Source: Mesorhizobium loti R88b
GTDB taxonomy: Bacteria > Pseudomonadota > Alphaproteobacteria > Rhizobiales > Rhizobiaceae
Direction of reading: 5' to 3'
Assembly (NCBI RefSeq): GCF_013170845.1
Contig: NZ_CP033367.1
Span: 1,985,001-2,049,000, forward strand
Length of the DNA stretch: 64,000 bases
Shown: piece by piece, positions 54,290 through 63,598 of the stretch
Layout: every line of letters begins with the position of its first letter
Position numbering within the stretch: position 1 is the first letter of the stretch
Notes under the pieces: model-generated
Databases searched by the model: none
Told to the model about the DNA's origin: nothing
The model's input: the letters and a program-made list of their open reading frames with translations, nothing else
Position numbers and translations under genes: made by a program

Positions 54290-54390
54290 TGGCAGTGCCT
54301 GCAAAGCGCCCGGTGCGAGAAGACCAAAATGGCTGGCCCTGCTTCCAATCGGCGCTATGCTTGGTCGCGACACAATGAGGGAGGATGCCG

Positions 54391-55446
54391 ATGCCGACGA
54401 CAATGAAGGGCCCTGGACTGTTTCTGGCGCAGTTCGCGGGTGATGTAGCGCCATTCAATTCGCTGGCCTCGATCACCAAATGGGCCGCCGGTCTCGGCTA
54501 TAAGGGCGTGCAGATCCCCACCTGGGACGCGCGGCTGTTCGACCTCAAGAAGGCGGCGTCTTCCAAGACCTATTGCGACGAGGTGAAGGGCATCTGCACT
54601 GAGGCCGGCGTCGAGGTCACCGAACTGTCGACGCATCTGCAGGGGCAGTTGGTGGCGGTGCATCCGGCCTATGACGCGCAGTTCGACGGCTTTGCGCCGG
54701 CATCGGTCCACAACAATCCCAAGGCGCGGCAGAAATGGGCGGTCGAGCAGATGAAGTTCGGCGCCAAGGCGTCGCGCAATCTTGGGCTCAACGCGTCTGT
54801 CACCTTCTCCGGCGCGCTGGCCTTCCCCTATCTCTATCCCTGGCCGCAGCGGCCGGCCGGTCTGATCGAAGAAGCTTTCGCCGAACTCGGCAAGCGCTGG
54901 AAGCCGATCCTCGATGTCTATGAGGACAATGGCGTCGATGTCGGCTACGAGATCCATCCCGGCGAGGACGTGTTCGACGGTGCCACCTTCGAGATGTTCC
55001 TCGACGCGGTCGGCGGCCACAGGCGCTGCAACATCAATTACGACCCGTCGCATTTCCTGCTGCAGCAACTCGATTATCTCGAATTCATCGACATCTACCA
55101 CGAGCGCATCAAGGCCTTCCACGTCAAGGACGCCGAGTTCAATCCGACCGGGCGGCAAGGTGTCTATTCCGGCTATCAGAGCTGGACCAACCGCGCCGGC
55201 CGCTTCCGTTCGCTGGGCGACGGGCAGGTGGATTTCGGCGGCATCTTCTCCAAGCTGACGCAGTACAATTATGATTCCTGGGCGGTGCTGGAATGGGAGT
55301 GCTGCCTGAAGCACCCGGAAGACGGTGCGGCCGAGGGCGCACCCTTCATCCAGCACCACATCATCCGGGTGACGGAAAAGGCATTCGACGATTTTGCCGG
55401 CGGCGCGACGGACAAGAAAGTGCTGCGCGGCATGATGGGTATCTAA
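54391..55446 (+). CDS. Sugar isomerase/epimerase, TIM barrel (long form)
   Basis: 351 residues. Family blocks: GYKGVQIPTWDARLFDLKKA, VTELSTHLQGQLVAVHP, DVGYEIHPGEDVFDG (Glu), NINYDPSHFLLQQLDYLEFID (Asp, His), KAFHVKDAEFNPTG, and YDSWAVLEWECCLK (Glu). Metal-dependent isomerase of sugars or inositol derivatives; often next to Gfo/Idh dehydrogenases, as here. ATG 54391 suits GAGGGAGG spacing better than 54385. Confidence 0.9.
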   Translation: MPTTMKGPGLFLAQFAGDVAPFNSLASITKWAAGLGYKGVQIPTWDARLFDLKKAASSKTYCDEVKGICTEAGVEVTELSTHLQGQLVAVHPAYDAQFDGFAPASVHNNPKARQKWAVEQMKFGAKASRNLGLNASVTFSGALAFPYLYPWPQRPAGLIEEAFAELGKRWKPILDVYEDNGVDVGYEIHPGEDVFDGATFEMFLDAVGGHRRCNINYDPSHFLLQQLDYLEFIDIYHERIKAFHVKDAEFNPTGRQGVYSGYQSWTNRAGRFRSLGDGQVDFGGIFSKLTQYNYDSWAVLEWECCLKHPEDGAAEGAPFIQHHIIRVTEKAFDDFAGGATDKKVLRGMMGI

Positions 55447-55457
55447 CGGAGAAGAAC

Positions 55458-56645
55458 ATGGTTGGCGCATCGAAGTCGGAAACGGGAGGCGGCCCGATCC
55501 GCTATGGCATGGTTGGCGGCGGGCAAGGCGCCTTCATCGGTGCGGTGCATCGCATCGCGGCGCGCATGGACAATGATTTCGTGCTGGTGGCCGGTGCGCT
55601 GTCGGCCAATCCCGAGCGAGCCAAGGCTTCGGCCGCCGAACTCGGGCTCGACCCGGATCGCAGCTATGCGTCCTATGCCGAGATGGCCAAGGCCGAGGCG
55701 AAACGCCCCGACGGCATCGAGGCGGTGGCGATCGTCACCCCCAACAATGTCCATGTGCCGGCGGCCAAGGCCTTCCTCGAGGCCGGCATCCACGTCATCT
55801 GCGACAAGCCGCTGGCGACCACGCTGGCCGAGGCCAAGAAGCTTGCAGCGATCGTCGAGAAGACCGGCAAGGTGTTCGTGCTGACCCACAACTACACCGC
55901 CTATCCGATGGTGCGGCAGGCGCGCGAAATGGTGGCCAAGGGGCAACTTGGCGATATCCGCATCGTGCAGTCGGAATATCCGCAGGACTGGCTGACCGAG
56001 GACCTTGCCGCCACCGGCCAGAAGCAGGCGGCGTGGCGCTCCGATCCCAAGCAGGCGGGTGCGGGCGGTGCACTGGGCGATATCGGCACGCATGCCTACA
56101 ATCTCGCCCGCTTCGTCTCCGGGCTGGAGCTCGATTCGCTGTCGGCCGATCTCGACGCCTTCGTGCCGGGGCGCCAGCTGGACGACAATGTCAACGTCAT
56201 GCTGCGCTTCAAACCGGCCGGCAAGACGCATCCGGCCAAGGGCATGATCTGGGCGAGCCAGGTGGCGCCCGGCCATGAGAACGGACTGAAGCTGCGGATC
56301 TACGGCTCGAAAGGCGGGCTGGAATGGGTGCAGGCCGATCCGAACTATCTCTGGTACACGCCATTCGGCCAACCGAAACAGCTGCTCACCCGGAATGGCG
56401 CCGGTTCGTTGCCGGTTGCCGGCCGTGTCAGCCGTGTGCCGTCGGGCCATCCGGAGGGCTATCTCGAAGGTTTTGCCAACATCTATCAGGAGGCCGCGCG
56501 CGCCATTCGCGCGGCACGCAAGAAAGGTGGCAAGCCGGCAAAGGATGTCGTCTTCCCGACCATCCAGGATGGCGTCGAGGGCATGGCCTTCATCGAAGCC
56601 TGCGTGAAGTCTTCGAAGAAGAACGGGGCGTGGATGAAGCTTTAG
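55458..56645 (+). CDS. Gfo/Idh/MocA-family oxidoreductase
   Basis: 395 residues. N-terminal Rossmann fold IRYGMVGGGQGAFIGAVHRIAARMDNDF, VAIVTPNNVHVPAAKAFLEAGIHVICDKPLATTLAEAKKL with the catalytic Lys in CDKPLA, then the C-terminal domain with GGALGDIGTHAYNLARFVSG (Asp/His). Oxidises a sugar or inositol with NAD(P). Follows the long isomerase after 11 bp. Confidence 0.93.
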   Translation: MVGASKSETGGGPIRYGMVGGGQGAFIGAVHRIAARMDNDFVLVAGALSANPERAKASAAELGLDPDRSYASYAEMAKAEAKRPDGIEAVAIVTPNNVHVPAAKAFLEAGIHVICDKPLATTLAEAKKLAAIVEKTGKVFVLTHNYTAYPMVRQAREMVAKGQLGDIRIVQSEYPQDWLTEDLAATGQKQAAWRSDPKQAGAGGALGDIGTHAYNLARFVSGLELDSLSADLDAFVPGRQLDDNVNVMLRFKPAGKTHPAKGMIWASQVAPGHENGLKLRIYGSKGGLEWVQADPNYLWYTPFGQPKQLLTRNGAGSLPVAGRVSRVPSGHPEGYLEGFANIYQEAARAIRAARKKGGKPAKDVVFPTIQDGVEGMAFIEACVKSSKKNGAWMKL

Positions 56646-56723
56646 TCGCATGACCAGGTGAGGGGGGCATGGCGCGAAGCAGGCGGAATAGCCAGCGCGT
56701 CGTCAAATGGGGGAGGGGCGTCG

Positions 56724-57575
56724 ATGAAGATCGGCATGTGCATGTTCTTATGGACGACCAGCGTCTCGAAAAAGCACGAGGCGCTGTTGCGGGACATCAA
56801 GGCGACGGGCTTCGATGGTGTCGAGATACCGGTCTTTGCCGGTGTCCCCGATGACTACAAGAAGCTTGCCGATCTGCTCGACCGCATCGGGCTGGAGCGC
56901 ACCGCGGTCTCGGCGATGGGCGATCCCTCAATGAACCTTATCTCGGCCGACGCGGCGACCCGCAAGGCCGGCATCGACTACATGAAATGGGCTGTCGATT
57001 GCAGTGCTGCACTCGGCGCGAACACGCTGAGCGGCCCGCTGCATTCGACGCTCGGTGCTTTCTCCGGCAACGGCCCGACAACCGTCGAGAAGAAGCGCTC
57101 GGTCGCCTCGCAGCGTGCCATTGGCGATCATGCCGGAAAGCGGGGCGTCACCATCGGGCTCGAGGCACTCAACCGCTTCGAGTGCTACCTTCTCAATACG
57201 ATGGCCGACCTGTCGGAGCATATCGATGCCATCGACCGGCCGCACATCAAGGCGATGTATGACACTTTCCACGCCAATATCGAGGAAGCCGACCCGATCG
57301 GCGCCTACACGAAGCATCGCGGCAATGTCGTGCACATCCACATATCCGAGAACGATCGCGGCGTGCCGGGGCGTGGCAACATTCCGTGGAAGGAAACGTT
57401 TTCGGCCATCCGCAAGAGTGGCTATGACGACTGGCTGACCATCGAGGCGTTCGGGCGTTCGCTGAAGGATCTGGCAGCGGCGACCAAGGTGTGGCGCGAT
57501 TTTTCCGAGACGCCTGAGGCGGTGTATCGGGATGGGTATCAGCATATCAGGAATGGGTGGAAGAAGGCTGCTTAG
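56724..57575 (+). CDS. Ketose 3-epimerase-like TIM-barrel protein
   Basis: 283 residues resembling D-tagatose/D-psicose 3-epimerases: MKIGMCMFLWTTSVSKKHEALLRDIKATGFDGVEIPVF, RGVTIGLEALNRFECYLLNTMADL (Glu), IKAMYDTFHANIEEADP (Asp, His), VVHIHISENDRGVPGRGNIPW and WLTIEAFGRSL (Glu). Metal-binding residues are intact. Third gene of the plus-strand operon; its stop codon TAG lies inside the first bases of the palindromic element that follows. Confidence 0.9.
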   Translation: MKIGMCMFLWTTSVSKKHEALLRDIKATGFDGVEIPVFAGVPDDYKKLADLLDRIGLERTAVSAMGDPSMNLISADAATRKAGIDYMKWAVDCSAALGANTLSGPLHSTLGAFSGNGPTTVEKKRSVASQRAIGDHAGKRGVTIGLEALNRFECYLLNTMADLSEHIDAIDRPHIKAMYDTFHANIEEADPIGAYTKHRGNVVHIHISENDRGVPGRGNIPWKETFSAIRKSGYDDWLTIEAFGRSLKDLAAATKVWRDFSETPEAVYRDGYQHIRNGWKKAA

Positions 57576-57783
57576 GGCATGTCGATATTCGGGTGAGGCC
57601 GGCCTGCAAATGCAGGGTTCCTGCGCTTCCGGTGCTCACGTACCCAAAAGTACGCTCCGCTCCGGCCTTCGCCGGCCGAAGCCCTCAGAAATGCCTCCGC
57701 TCGATGAAGGCTATGGCCGGCGAAGGCCGGTTCTCGCAACCCAGCATTTTCGACTCGGCCTGACCCGAATATCGACATGCCCT
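57574..57783. repeat. 210-bp palindromic element touching the epimerase stop codon
   Basis: Perfect 21-bp inverted ends (57574-57594 and 57763-57783; they begin AGGGCATGTCGATATTCG). An imperfect inverted continuation lies inside (GCCGGCCTGCAAATGCAGGG against CCAGCATTTTCGACTCGGCC). The centre has GGCCGGCGAAGGCCGG hairpins. No coding region. The rest of the gap to the phnE gene (57784-57798) is too short for a gene. It may act as a bidirectional terminator. Confidence 0.85.
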
Positions 57784-57798
57784 GAGATGCTGAGATAG

Positions 57799-59166
57799 CT
57801 ACCCCTGCTCAGCCTGGATCCGGTTGTAGTCATGGATCGTGCGGCTGAGCCTGCGGCGCAGGAAATTCGAAATGTTGTCGAAGATGAAGACCACGAGCAG
57901 CGTCAACAGCACCATGTAGAAGACGTTGGCCCAGTTGGAGTTGGTGCGCATGGCTTCCCACAGTTTCAGGCCGATGCCGCCGGCGCCGACGGCGCCGATG
58001 ATGGTGGCGCCGCGGGTGTTGGATTCCCATTGGTAGAGCGTCTGGCTGATGAACACCGGTATCACCTCCGGGATCACGCCGTAGCGCTGCACCAGAAGGC
58101 CGTTGGCGCCGGTCGAGACGACACCCTCGCGTGGTTTGTCGTCGATGTTTTCCAGCGCCTCGGAATAGGTTTTGCCGAGCGTGCCGATTTCGGTGAAGAA
58201 GATCGCAGCACTTCCCGCCAATGGTCCTGGGCCGAAGGCACGGGTGAAGAACAGCGCCCAGATCAGCATGTCGACCGAGCGCATGAAGTCGAAGAAACGC
58301 TTGAGCACCTGGCTGAGTATGCCGCTCGGCGTGATGTTGCGGGCGGCGAAGAAGGCGAGCGGGAAGGCGACGATGCCGCCGAGCAGCGTGCCCAGGAACG
58401 CCATGACGATGGTCTGCAAAAGCTTCGTCCAGACGTCGCCATGCTGCCACTGGGCGTTGTTCCAGATGTTGTCGCCGGCCAGTGCGAGGTTGGTGGTGCC
58501 TGGCTTCAGTTCGGGCCCGGAGATGATCAGCGAGACCACTTCTCCGGCTGATTTGCCGAAGAAGGGCGAGCGCGTGTCGAAGACGAAATTCGCCCAGCCG
58601 AGGAAGCGCTTGCGCACCTTGACGCGGTCGACGGTGACACGGACCTCGCCGGCAAAGCCCATCTTGGCGACCACCTCGTCGTCATGCGCGGTGATCCAGT
58701 CTGGCACCGGGCCAGTAACCACCGGCTTGCCGCTGGTCAGCGCCACCGGCACGGTCTGGCCATTGGCCACGATGGTCGCCTGCGTCTTGTCGAAGGTGAT
58801 GGATTTGGCCGGGCCATCGATCATCACCGTGTAGGTGCCGTCTGGACCTTTGATCACCCAGTCGGGGTTGGGGTTGTCGCCCAGCGCCGAGAAGCGCGGA
58901 TATTTGGGCGTGATCTCAGGCTGGTCGAGACGGAATTCCGGCTGCAAATCATAGCTGACCCACTGCGACAGGAAGAGCGGCAGGCGCTCCCAGTGCGAGT
59001 CCCGCAGCACTTGCGGCAGAGTGAAGAACCACATGGCGTAGACGAGATAGAGCACGGTGCCGAGAAGCAGGAACAACGGGCCGAAACGCTTGTAGGCGGG
59101 GCGCCGAAACACTTGCGGAAAGCGTTCCTCGATCGCGCTGATTTCGTCTGCGGTCATCGCCGTCAT
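57799..59166 (-). CDS. phnE: Phosphonate ABC permease, PhnE-type, with large periplasmic domain
   Basis: 455 residues, much longer than the usual PhnE (about 260-290). One helix near residues 30-50 is followed by about 180 hydrophilic residues (SHWERLPLFLSQWVSYDLQPEFRLDQPE...VRVTVDRVKVRKRFL). Then come the usual permease helices with GTLLGGIVAFPLAFFAARNITP, PLAGSAAIFFTEIGTLGKTYSEALENID and TIIGAVGAGGIGLKLWEAM. Partner permease of the gene before it; the start follows two bases after that stop (TGATATG). Confidence 0.9.
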   Translation of the reverse strand: MTAMTADEISAIEERFPQVFRRPAYKRFGPLFLLLGTVLYLVYAMWFFTLPQVLRDSHWERLPLFLSQWVSYDLQPEFRLDQPEITPKYPRFSALGDNPNPDWVIKGPDGTYTVMIDGPAKSITFDKTQATIVANGQTVPVALTSGKPVVTGPVPDWITAHDDEVVAKMGFAGEVRVTVDRVKVRKRFLGWANFVFDTRSPFFGKSAGEVVSLIISGPELKPGTTNLALAGDNIWNNAQWQHGDVWTKLLQTIVMAFLGTLLGGIVAFPLAFFAARNITPSGILSQVLKRFFDFMRSVDMLIWALFFTRAFGPGPLAGSAAIFFTEIGTLGKTYSEALENIDDKPREGVVSTGANGLLVQRYGVIPEVIPVFISQTLYQWESNTRGATIIGAVGAGGIGLKLWEAMRTNSNWANVFYMVLLTLLVVFIFDNISNFLRRRLSRTIHDYNRIQAEQG

Positions 59167-59167
59167 A

Positions 59168-60139
59168 TCAGGCCCCCATGACAAAGGCTTGCTCGCCGAC
59201 GAGCTTGCGGCGCAGCCAGGCGGAGAACTGGTCGACGATGAAGATGGTGGTGAACAGCAGCAGCACCATGGCCAGCGTCTTGGCGCCGAAGCCGCGCGAG
59301 ATGGAGAGCTTCAACTCCTCGCCGATGCCGCCACCGCCGACCGCGCCCATGATGGTCGAGATGCGGACGTTGATCTCGATCCGCAGCAGCGTGTAGGACA
59401 TGAAATTGGGCAGCACCTGCGGCAGTCCGGCAAAGCGAACCCGCTCGAACCAGTTGGCGCCAACCGCCCGCAGGCCTTCCTCGGCCCGCATGTCGATGTT
59501 CTCGTTGATCTCGTAGAACAGCTTGCCCAGCGCGCCGATCGAATGCAGGCCGATGGCGATGATGGCGGCGACCGGGCCGATCGAGACGATGGCGGCGAAC
59601 AGGCCGGCGATGACGATCTCGGGGAACGCGCGCAGCAATTCCATGAAGCGCTTGACGACCAGCCGCAGCACCGGGTGCGGCGTCAGGTTGCGCGCGGCGA
59701 TGAAGGAAAACGGCACGGCAAAGATGAAACCGATGAAGGTCGAGACCAGCGCCACGTTCACCGTGGTCAGCATCAGCTCGAAATATTCGGGGATGTAGAA
59801 ACCGCCCCAGACATAGATGCGGCCAAGCGGGAAGTTGAACTCCTGCGTGCCGGTGTCGTGCGGCGAGGCGACGTCGAACAGAGCCCGCCAGACATCGTTC
59901 CAGTCCTTGGGGATCAGCCAGCTCAGGAAATCCAGGATGTGCGGCAGCCGGTCGAAGAAGTGGCCGGCATTGGCTTCGTCGGCGAACCACATGCTGGCGA
60001 ACATCGCGGCAAGCAGCAGGGCGACGCCAAGCGCCGTATAGAACCGGCGCAGCGACGTCTGGCGTCGCCAGGCATCGGCCATCTGGTGGGTGGCGCCAGA
60101 GGAGGCTGTCGCGGATGGGGCTGTCACGGAAAGGGTCAT
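59168..60139 (-). CDS. phnE: Phosphonate ABC permease, PhnE-type
   Basis: 323 residues. Helices with FIGFIFAVPFSFIAARNLTPHPVLRLVVKRFMELLRAFPEIVIAGLFAAIVSIGPVAAIIAIGLHSIGALGKLFYEINENIDM and the EAA-like RISTIMGAVGGGGIGEELKL. Forms a heterodimeric channel with the longer PhnE. ATG 60139 chosen; a longer frame would start inside the terminator hairpin. Confidence 0.92.
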   Translation of the reverse strand: MTLSVTAPSATASSGATHQMADAWRRQTSLRRFYTALGVALLLAAMFASMWFADEANAGHFFDRLPHILDFLSWLIPKDWNDVWRALFDVASPHDTGTQEFNFPLGRIYVWGGFYIPEYFELMLTTVNVALVSTFIGFIFAVPFSFIAARNLTPHPVLRLVVKRFMELLRAFPEIVIAGLFAAIVSIGPVAAIIAIGLHSIGALGKLFYEINENIDMRAEEGLRAVGANWFERVRFAGLPQVLPNFMSYTLLRIEINVRISTIMGAVGGGGIGEELKLSISRGFGAKTLAMVLLLFTTIFIVDQFSAWLRRKLVGEQAFVMGA

Positions 60140-60152
60140 GATCGGGGATGCA

Positions 60153-60184
60153 AAAAGGGCGGTGTTTTCCAACACCGCCCTTTT
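60153..60184 (-). terminator. Hairpin between phnD and phnE
   Basis: AAAAGGGCGGTGTT (60153-60166) and AACACCGCCCTTTT (60171-60184) form a perfect 14-bp stem, followed on the minus strand by a T run. Typical strong terminator, 11 bp after the phnD stop. Probably partial, since phnE has no other obvious promoter. Confidence 0.85.
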
Positions 60185-60195
60185 CGATTTCGCCG

Positions 60196-61104
60196 TTAGC
60201 CGCCGATGGCTGCCTTACGGGCTTCGACGATGACGTTGTAGAAGTCCGGCTTCACCGGGACGTAGCCGGTAAAATCGCCACCTTCGACGCCTTCGAAGCA
60301 GGCCTTGTCCTTCTTGGGCAGGTCGGTGAAGAAGGCGGCGAGCTTGGCGGTCATGTCGTCGCCGAGCGCGGTGCGCACGACCAGCGGACCGTTCGGGATC
60401 AGGCCCGAGCGCCAGACTTCGACGAAGTCGTTGGGGTCGACGGCGCCCTTGGCGACTTCCTTGTGGAAGGTGCCGGAGGTGTAGCCGTTCTTGAAGTCGC
60501 CGATGCCGGAGGAATCGTCCACCGCGACGTCAACCTTGCCGTCGCGCACGGCCAGAACGTTGTTCTCGTGGCCGCCGTTGAACTGGGTCGACGCGAAGAA
60601 GGTTTCGTTCGAGGCACCGGTGGTCTTCGGGATCTGGGTCAGCGGGATCAGGTAGCCCGAGGTCGAATCCGGATCGGCGTAGCCGAGCTTCTTGCCCTTG
60701 GCCGACTTGATGTCAGTGATGCCGGAGGACTTCAGAGCCAGGCCGATCGAATAATAGCCGGTGGCGCCGTCGGTCTGCTGGGTGGTGAGGATCGGGGTGA
60801 CGGCCTTCGGATCCTTGAGAACGACGGCTGCATAGCCGGCAGCGCCGAGTTCGGCGAAGTCGAGCGTGCCGCCAAGCAGGCCCTGAATGACGCCGTCATA
60901 GTCGGCGGCCGGGAACAGCGAGACCTTCTCGAAGCCGAACTCGGTCTTCAAATGGTCGGCCAGGCACTGGTAGTTGCGCAGCCGGTCGGTCTCGTTTTCA
61001 CCGCCGAGAATGCCGACGCGGAATTCCTTCATGTCGGCTGCATGAGCGGCGCTGGTGGCCATGGCGAGCACCGAAACGGCGCCGAAAACCATCTTCCTGA
61101 ACAT
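60196..61104 (-). CDS. phnD: Phosphonate ABC binding protein
   Basis: 302 residues with signal peptide MFRKMVFGAVSVLAMATSAAHA. Mature part EFRVGILGGENETDRLRNYQCLADHLKTEFGFEKVSLFPAADYDGVIQGLLGGTLDFAELGAAGYA and KLGYADPDSTSGYLIPLTQI are typical of PhnD. Binds alkylphosphonates such as 2-aminoethylphosphonate in the periplasm. Between phnC and phnE in the standard order. Confidence 0.94.
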   Translation of the reverse strand: MFRKMVFGAVSVLAMATSAAHAADMKEFRVGILGGENETDRLRNYQCLADHLKTEFGFEKVSLFPAADYDGVIQGLLGGTLDFAELGAAGYAAVVLKDPKAVTPILTTQQTDGATGYYSIGLALKSSGITDIKSAKGKKLGYADPDSTSGYLIPLTQIPKTTGASNETFFASTQFNGGHENNVLAVRDGKVDVAVDDSSGIGDFKNGYTSGTFHKEVAKGAVDPNDFVEVWRSGLIPNGPLVVRTALGDDMTAKLAAFFTDLPKKDKACFEGVEGGDFTGYVPVKPDFYNVIVEARKAAIGG

Positions 61105-61193
61105 TGATATCTCTCCTGTAGGTTCCGGCCCCGCGCCGGCAGCGTTCTGATCTTGACAGGTGCCCTTGACGCGGGCGGACGATCCAGTGCGGC

Positions 61194-62051
61194 TCAATAA
61201 CCCGGAAATGCAGGTTCGAGCGGTCCGGCGGATGCTGCAATCTTTTGCTTGAAGGCAACGCTGGTGGAGGTGATGGCCTCCGATATCTCGCCGCCATTGC
61301 TATCTGCGCCATAGACGAGACGCACCGCCTCACGGTTGAGCTCTTCGGGCGGGCCGTCGAAGACGACCTTGCCGGCGGCCATGCCGATGATGCGGTTGCA
61401 ATAGGTACGGGCGGTATCGAGCGTGTGGAGATTGGTGACGACGGTGATGCCTTCGCGCAGATTGATGTCCTGCAGCGAGTCCATCACCACCTTGGCGTTG
61501 AGCGGGTCGAGCGAGGCGATCGGCTCGTCGGCGAGGATCACCTTGGGCTGCTGCATCATGGCGCGGGCGATGGCGACACGCTGCTGCTGGCCGCCTGAAA
61601 GGGTGCCGGCGGGCTGAAGGGCTGTCCGGGCGATGTCGAGGCGCTCGAGCGCGGCGACAGCCTCGGCGCATTCGGCGCGCGAAAACATGCCAAGCAGGTT
61701 CGAGATGGTCGAACGGTGGTTCAGCTTGCCGAGCAGCACATTGGTCAGCACATCGAGGCGCGGCACCAGGTTGAACTGCTGGAAGATCATGGCGCAGTCG
61801 CGCTGCCAGCGCCGCAGCGGCGAGCCCTGCAGCTTGGAGACATCGGCGCCGTCAAAAAAAATCGACCCCTGGCTGGGATCGATAAGACGGTTGATCATGC
61901 GAAGAAGGGTCGATTTGCCGGCGCCCGAACGACCAATGATGCCGACCATCTGACCTTGCGGGATCGAGATGTTGATGTCGCTGACGGCGGTGTTCTTGCC
62001 AAATCGTCGGCTGACACCGCGGATTTCGAGCGTGGCAGAGCTTGCTGACAT
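61194..62051 (-). CDS. phnC: Phosphonate ABC ATP-binding protein
   Basis: 285 residues. Walker [11 protein letters not shown]-loop [24 protein letters not shown], signature [40 protein letters not shown], then [31 protein letters not shown]. The His-containing switch is NLH, as in other PhnC proteins. First gene of the transporter operon; a Pho-box-like sequence lies upstream. Confidence 0.94.
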   Translation of the reverse strand: MSASSATLEIRGVSRRFGKNTAVSDINISIPQGQMVGIIGRSGAGKSTLLRMINRLIDPSQGSIFFDGADVSKLQGSPLRRWQRDCAMIFQQFNLVPRLDVLTNVLLGKLNHRSTISNLLGMFSRAECAEAVAALERLDIARTALQPAGTLSGGQQQRVAIARAMMQQPKVILADEPIASLDPLNAKVVMDSLQDINLREGITVVTNLHTLDTARTYCNRIIGMAAGKVVFDGPPEELNREAVRLVYGADSNGGEISEAITSTSVAFKQKIAASAGPLEPAFPGY

Positions 62052-62118
62052 GGGCAGGTTCCAGTCGGGACCATATTAATCGTCAGGCTCTCGCCTAACG
62101 CAGCCACATGAACCTGCC

Positions 62119-62136
62119 GTGTCGCCAGCATGTCAG
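62119..62136 (-). promoter_or_regulatory. Candidate Pho box upstream of phnC
   Basis: On the minus strand CTGACAT-GCTG-GCGACAC resembles the PhoB direct repeat CTGTCAT-NNNN-CTGTCAC; the first arm fits well, the second only partly. 68 bp before the phnC start. Confidence 0.45.
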
Positions 62137-62184
62137 TTTTGTTACGCTCCACAGACGCGGCGTCAGGCGCTCCTTGCGGTGCGA

Positions 62185-62895
62185 TCAACCAAGCACCAGC
62201 AATTCCTCGAAATGCTTCATGTCGCGGAAGGCGCAGAAGGCGGGGGCCTTGATCTCGATCACTGGGGCCTGCCGTGCGAAAAGCGCCAGGCCATCATCGA
62301 ACAGGTCCTGCCATGCCGCCGCCCTGTCGTCGGCAAGACGCTGGATCTGATAGGCGAAGGTGATGTGGAAGACGTAAGTGTCGTGATCGGGGTGCCGGTA
62401 GCCGAACGGCGCCGCCAGCGCATCGCGCCATTGGCGCATGATGCGTACGTCATCGTCCGTCGCGCCGGCAACGGTGAGACCGGTCGGCACGATTTCTACC
62501 ACCTTGATGTTGAACGGGCCGAAGCCTTCGAAACCTTTCAGCCGTTCCATATAAAGCCTGGTCATGGCGTCGATACTGGTGTCGAGCGGCACGTCGTGCG
62601 GCCAGTAACGCAAGCGGCGGCGATATTCGATGATGCCCTGGAACAGTGTCATGTGCAGGCTGGACACCGGCGTGAAGGCGAGACGATCAGCGTCAGGCAT
62701 CGCCAGCATCTTGTCGCGCACCGCAAGCACCACGCCCTCGGACGGTGAACCGCTGACCAGATGGCTGACGACAGTGTTGCCGGGCTCGGTCAGGAAATTG
62801 CCCGAAATGTCGTAGCGCGTGCCGAGATGTGCCGGCGGGGTCGGATTGGAGCCGGCAAAGAATCCGGCGAGCGAGGGTCTGACGGTGTCGGGCAT
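62185..62895 (-). CDS. 2H phosphoesterase-superfamily protein (DUF1868-like)
   Basis: 236 residues with two HxT motifs (SLHMTLFQG near residue 80 and VFHITFAYQ near 172), the signature of 2H phosphoesterases. The N-terminus (GTRYDISGNFLTEPGNTVVSHL) matches the DUF1868 group. These enzymes open cyclic phosphodiesters. It sits between the phn transporter and phn enzyme genes, so a role in opening the ribose cyclic phosphate made by C-P lyase is plausible but unproven. Confidence 0.8.
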   Translation of the reverse strand: MPDTVRPSLAGFFAGSNPTPPAHLGTRYDISGNFLTEPGNTVVSHLVSGSPSEGVVLAVRDKMLAMPDADRLAFTPVSSLHMTLFQGIIEYRRRLRYWPHDVPLDTSIDAMTRLYMERLKGFEGFGPFNIKVVEIVPTGLTVAGATDDDVRIMRQWRDALAAPFGYRHPDHDTYVFHITFAYQIQRLADDRAAAWQDLFDDGLALFARQAPVIEIKAPAFCAFRDMKHFEELLVLG

Positions 62896-62980
62896 GGCGA
62901 TCTCCTTGGGGGAGATGACGTCCTGTCCGAGTCATGTGTCAAGGATGTGAACAGGCTTCCCCTGACGATGATGTGAGGGA

Positions 62981-63598
62981 TCAGCCCTCGTATTTTTCCA
63001 GAAAAGCCTCCGCTGAAAGCTCGCGGAAATCCTCTAGGGACGCGCGCAGCCTGGCATGGTCCCAGTCCCACCAGGCAAGCGCCTGGTAGCGTTCGGCGGT
63101 GCGACGATCGAAGCGTTCGCGGACCGGTTTTGCCGGCACTCCCGCGACGATGGTGTAGGGGGCAACATCCTTGGATACGACGGCTCCGGCGCCGACCGCC
63201 GCGCCATCGCCGACGGTGACGCCGGGCAGGACGGTCGAGCCATGGCCGAGCCAGGTGCCGTGGCCGATGGTGACGCGCTTGGCGCGCCGCTCGGCGAAAA
63301 ATGCGCTCTCGTGCTCGGCATCGTCCCAATAGTCCGAGGCGCGGTAGGTAAAGTGGTGCAGCGTCGGCCGCCAGGTCGGGTGGTTGGTGGCATTGAGGCG
63401 CACTGCGGCCGCGATGTTGGCGAACTTGCCGATCGTCGCGCACCAGACGGCGCAGTCCTGCATCATGTAGGAATAGTCGCCGAGTTCACTTTCCGAAACC
63501 CGGCTGCGGTCGGCGATCTCGGTCCAGCGGCCCAGCGTGGTATTGTGCACCTCCGCCGTCGGGTGGACCAGCGGCGTCTCCGACAGTTTCCTGGTCAT
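62981..63598 (-). CDS. Phosphonate-cluster hexapeptide transferase
   Basis: 205 residues of left-handed beta-helix repeats: [64 protein letters not shown] and [55 protein letters not shown]. This matches the acetyltransferase-like family found in C-P lyase operons. It overlaps phnL as ATGA, so it belongs to the phn operon. Substrate unknown. Confidence 0.88.
   Translation of the reverse strand: MTRKLSETPLVHPTAEVHNTTLGRWTEIADRSRVSESELGDYSYMMQDCAVWCATIGKFANIAAAVRLNATNHPTWRPTLHHFTYRASDYWDDAEHESAFFAERRAKRVTIGHGTWLGHGSTVLPGVTVGDGAAVGAGAVVSKDVAPYTIVAGVPAKPVRERFDRRTAERYQALAWWDWDHARLRASLEDFRELSAEAFLEKYEG

Larger units (their letters stand above)
53990..54390. other. Divergent promoter region of the sugar-catabolic locus
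   Basis: About 400 bp without a gene, AT-rich around 54175-54300. Contains operator sites 5 and 6 and partial half-sites (GACCAAATT at 54259, AGACCAAAA at 54320). Promoters of both divergent operons are expected here. Confidence 0.7.

Noticed and set aside
54355..55470. Minus-strand 371-residue open frame
   Set aside because: Opposite the long TIM-barrel isomerase with intact metal residues; no recognisable domain.
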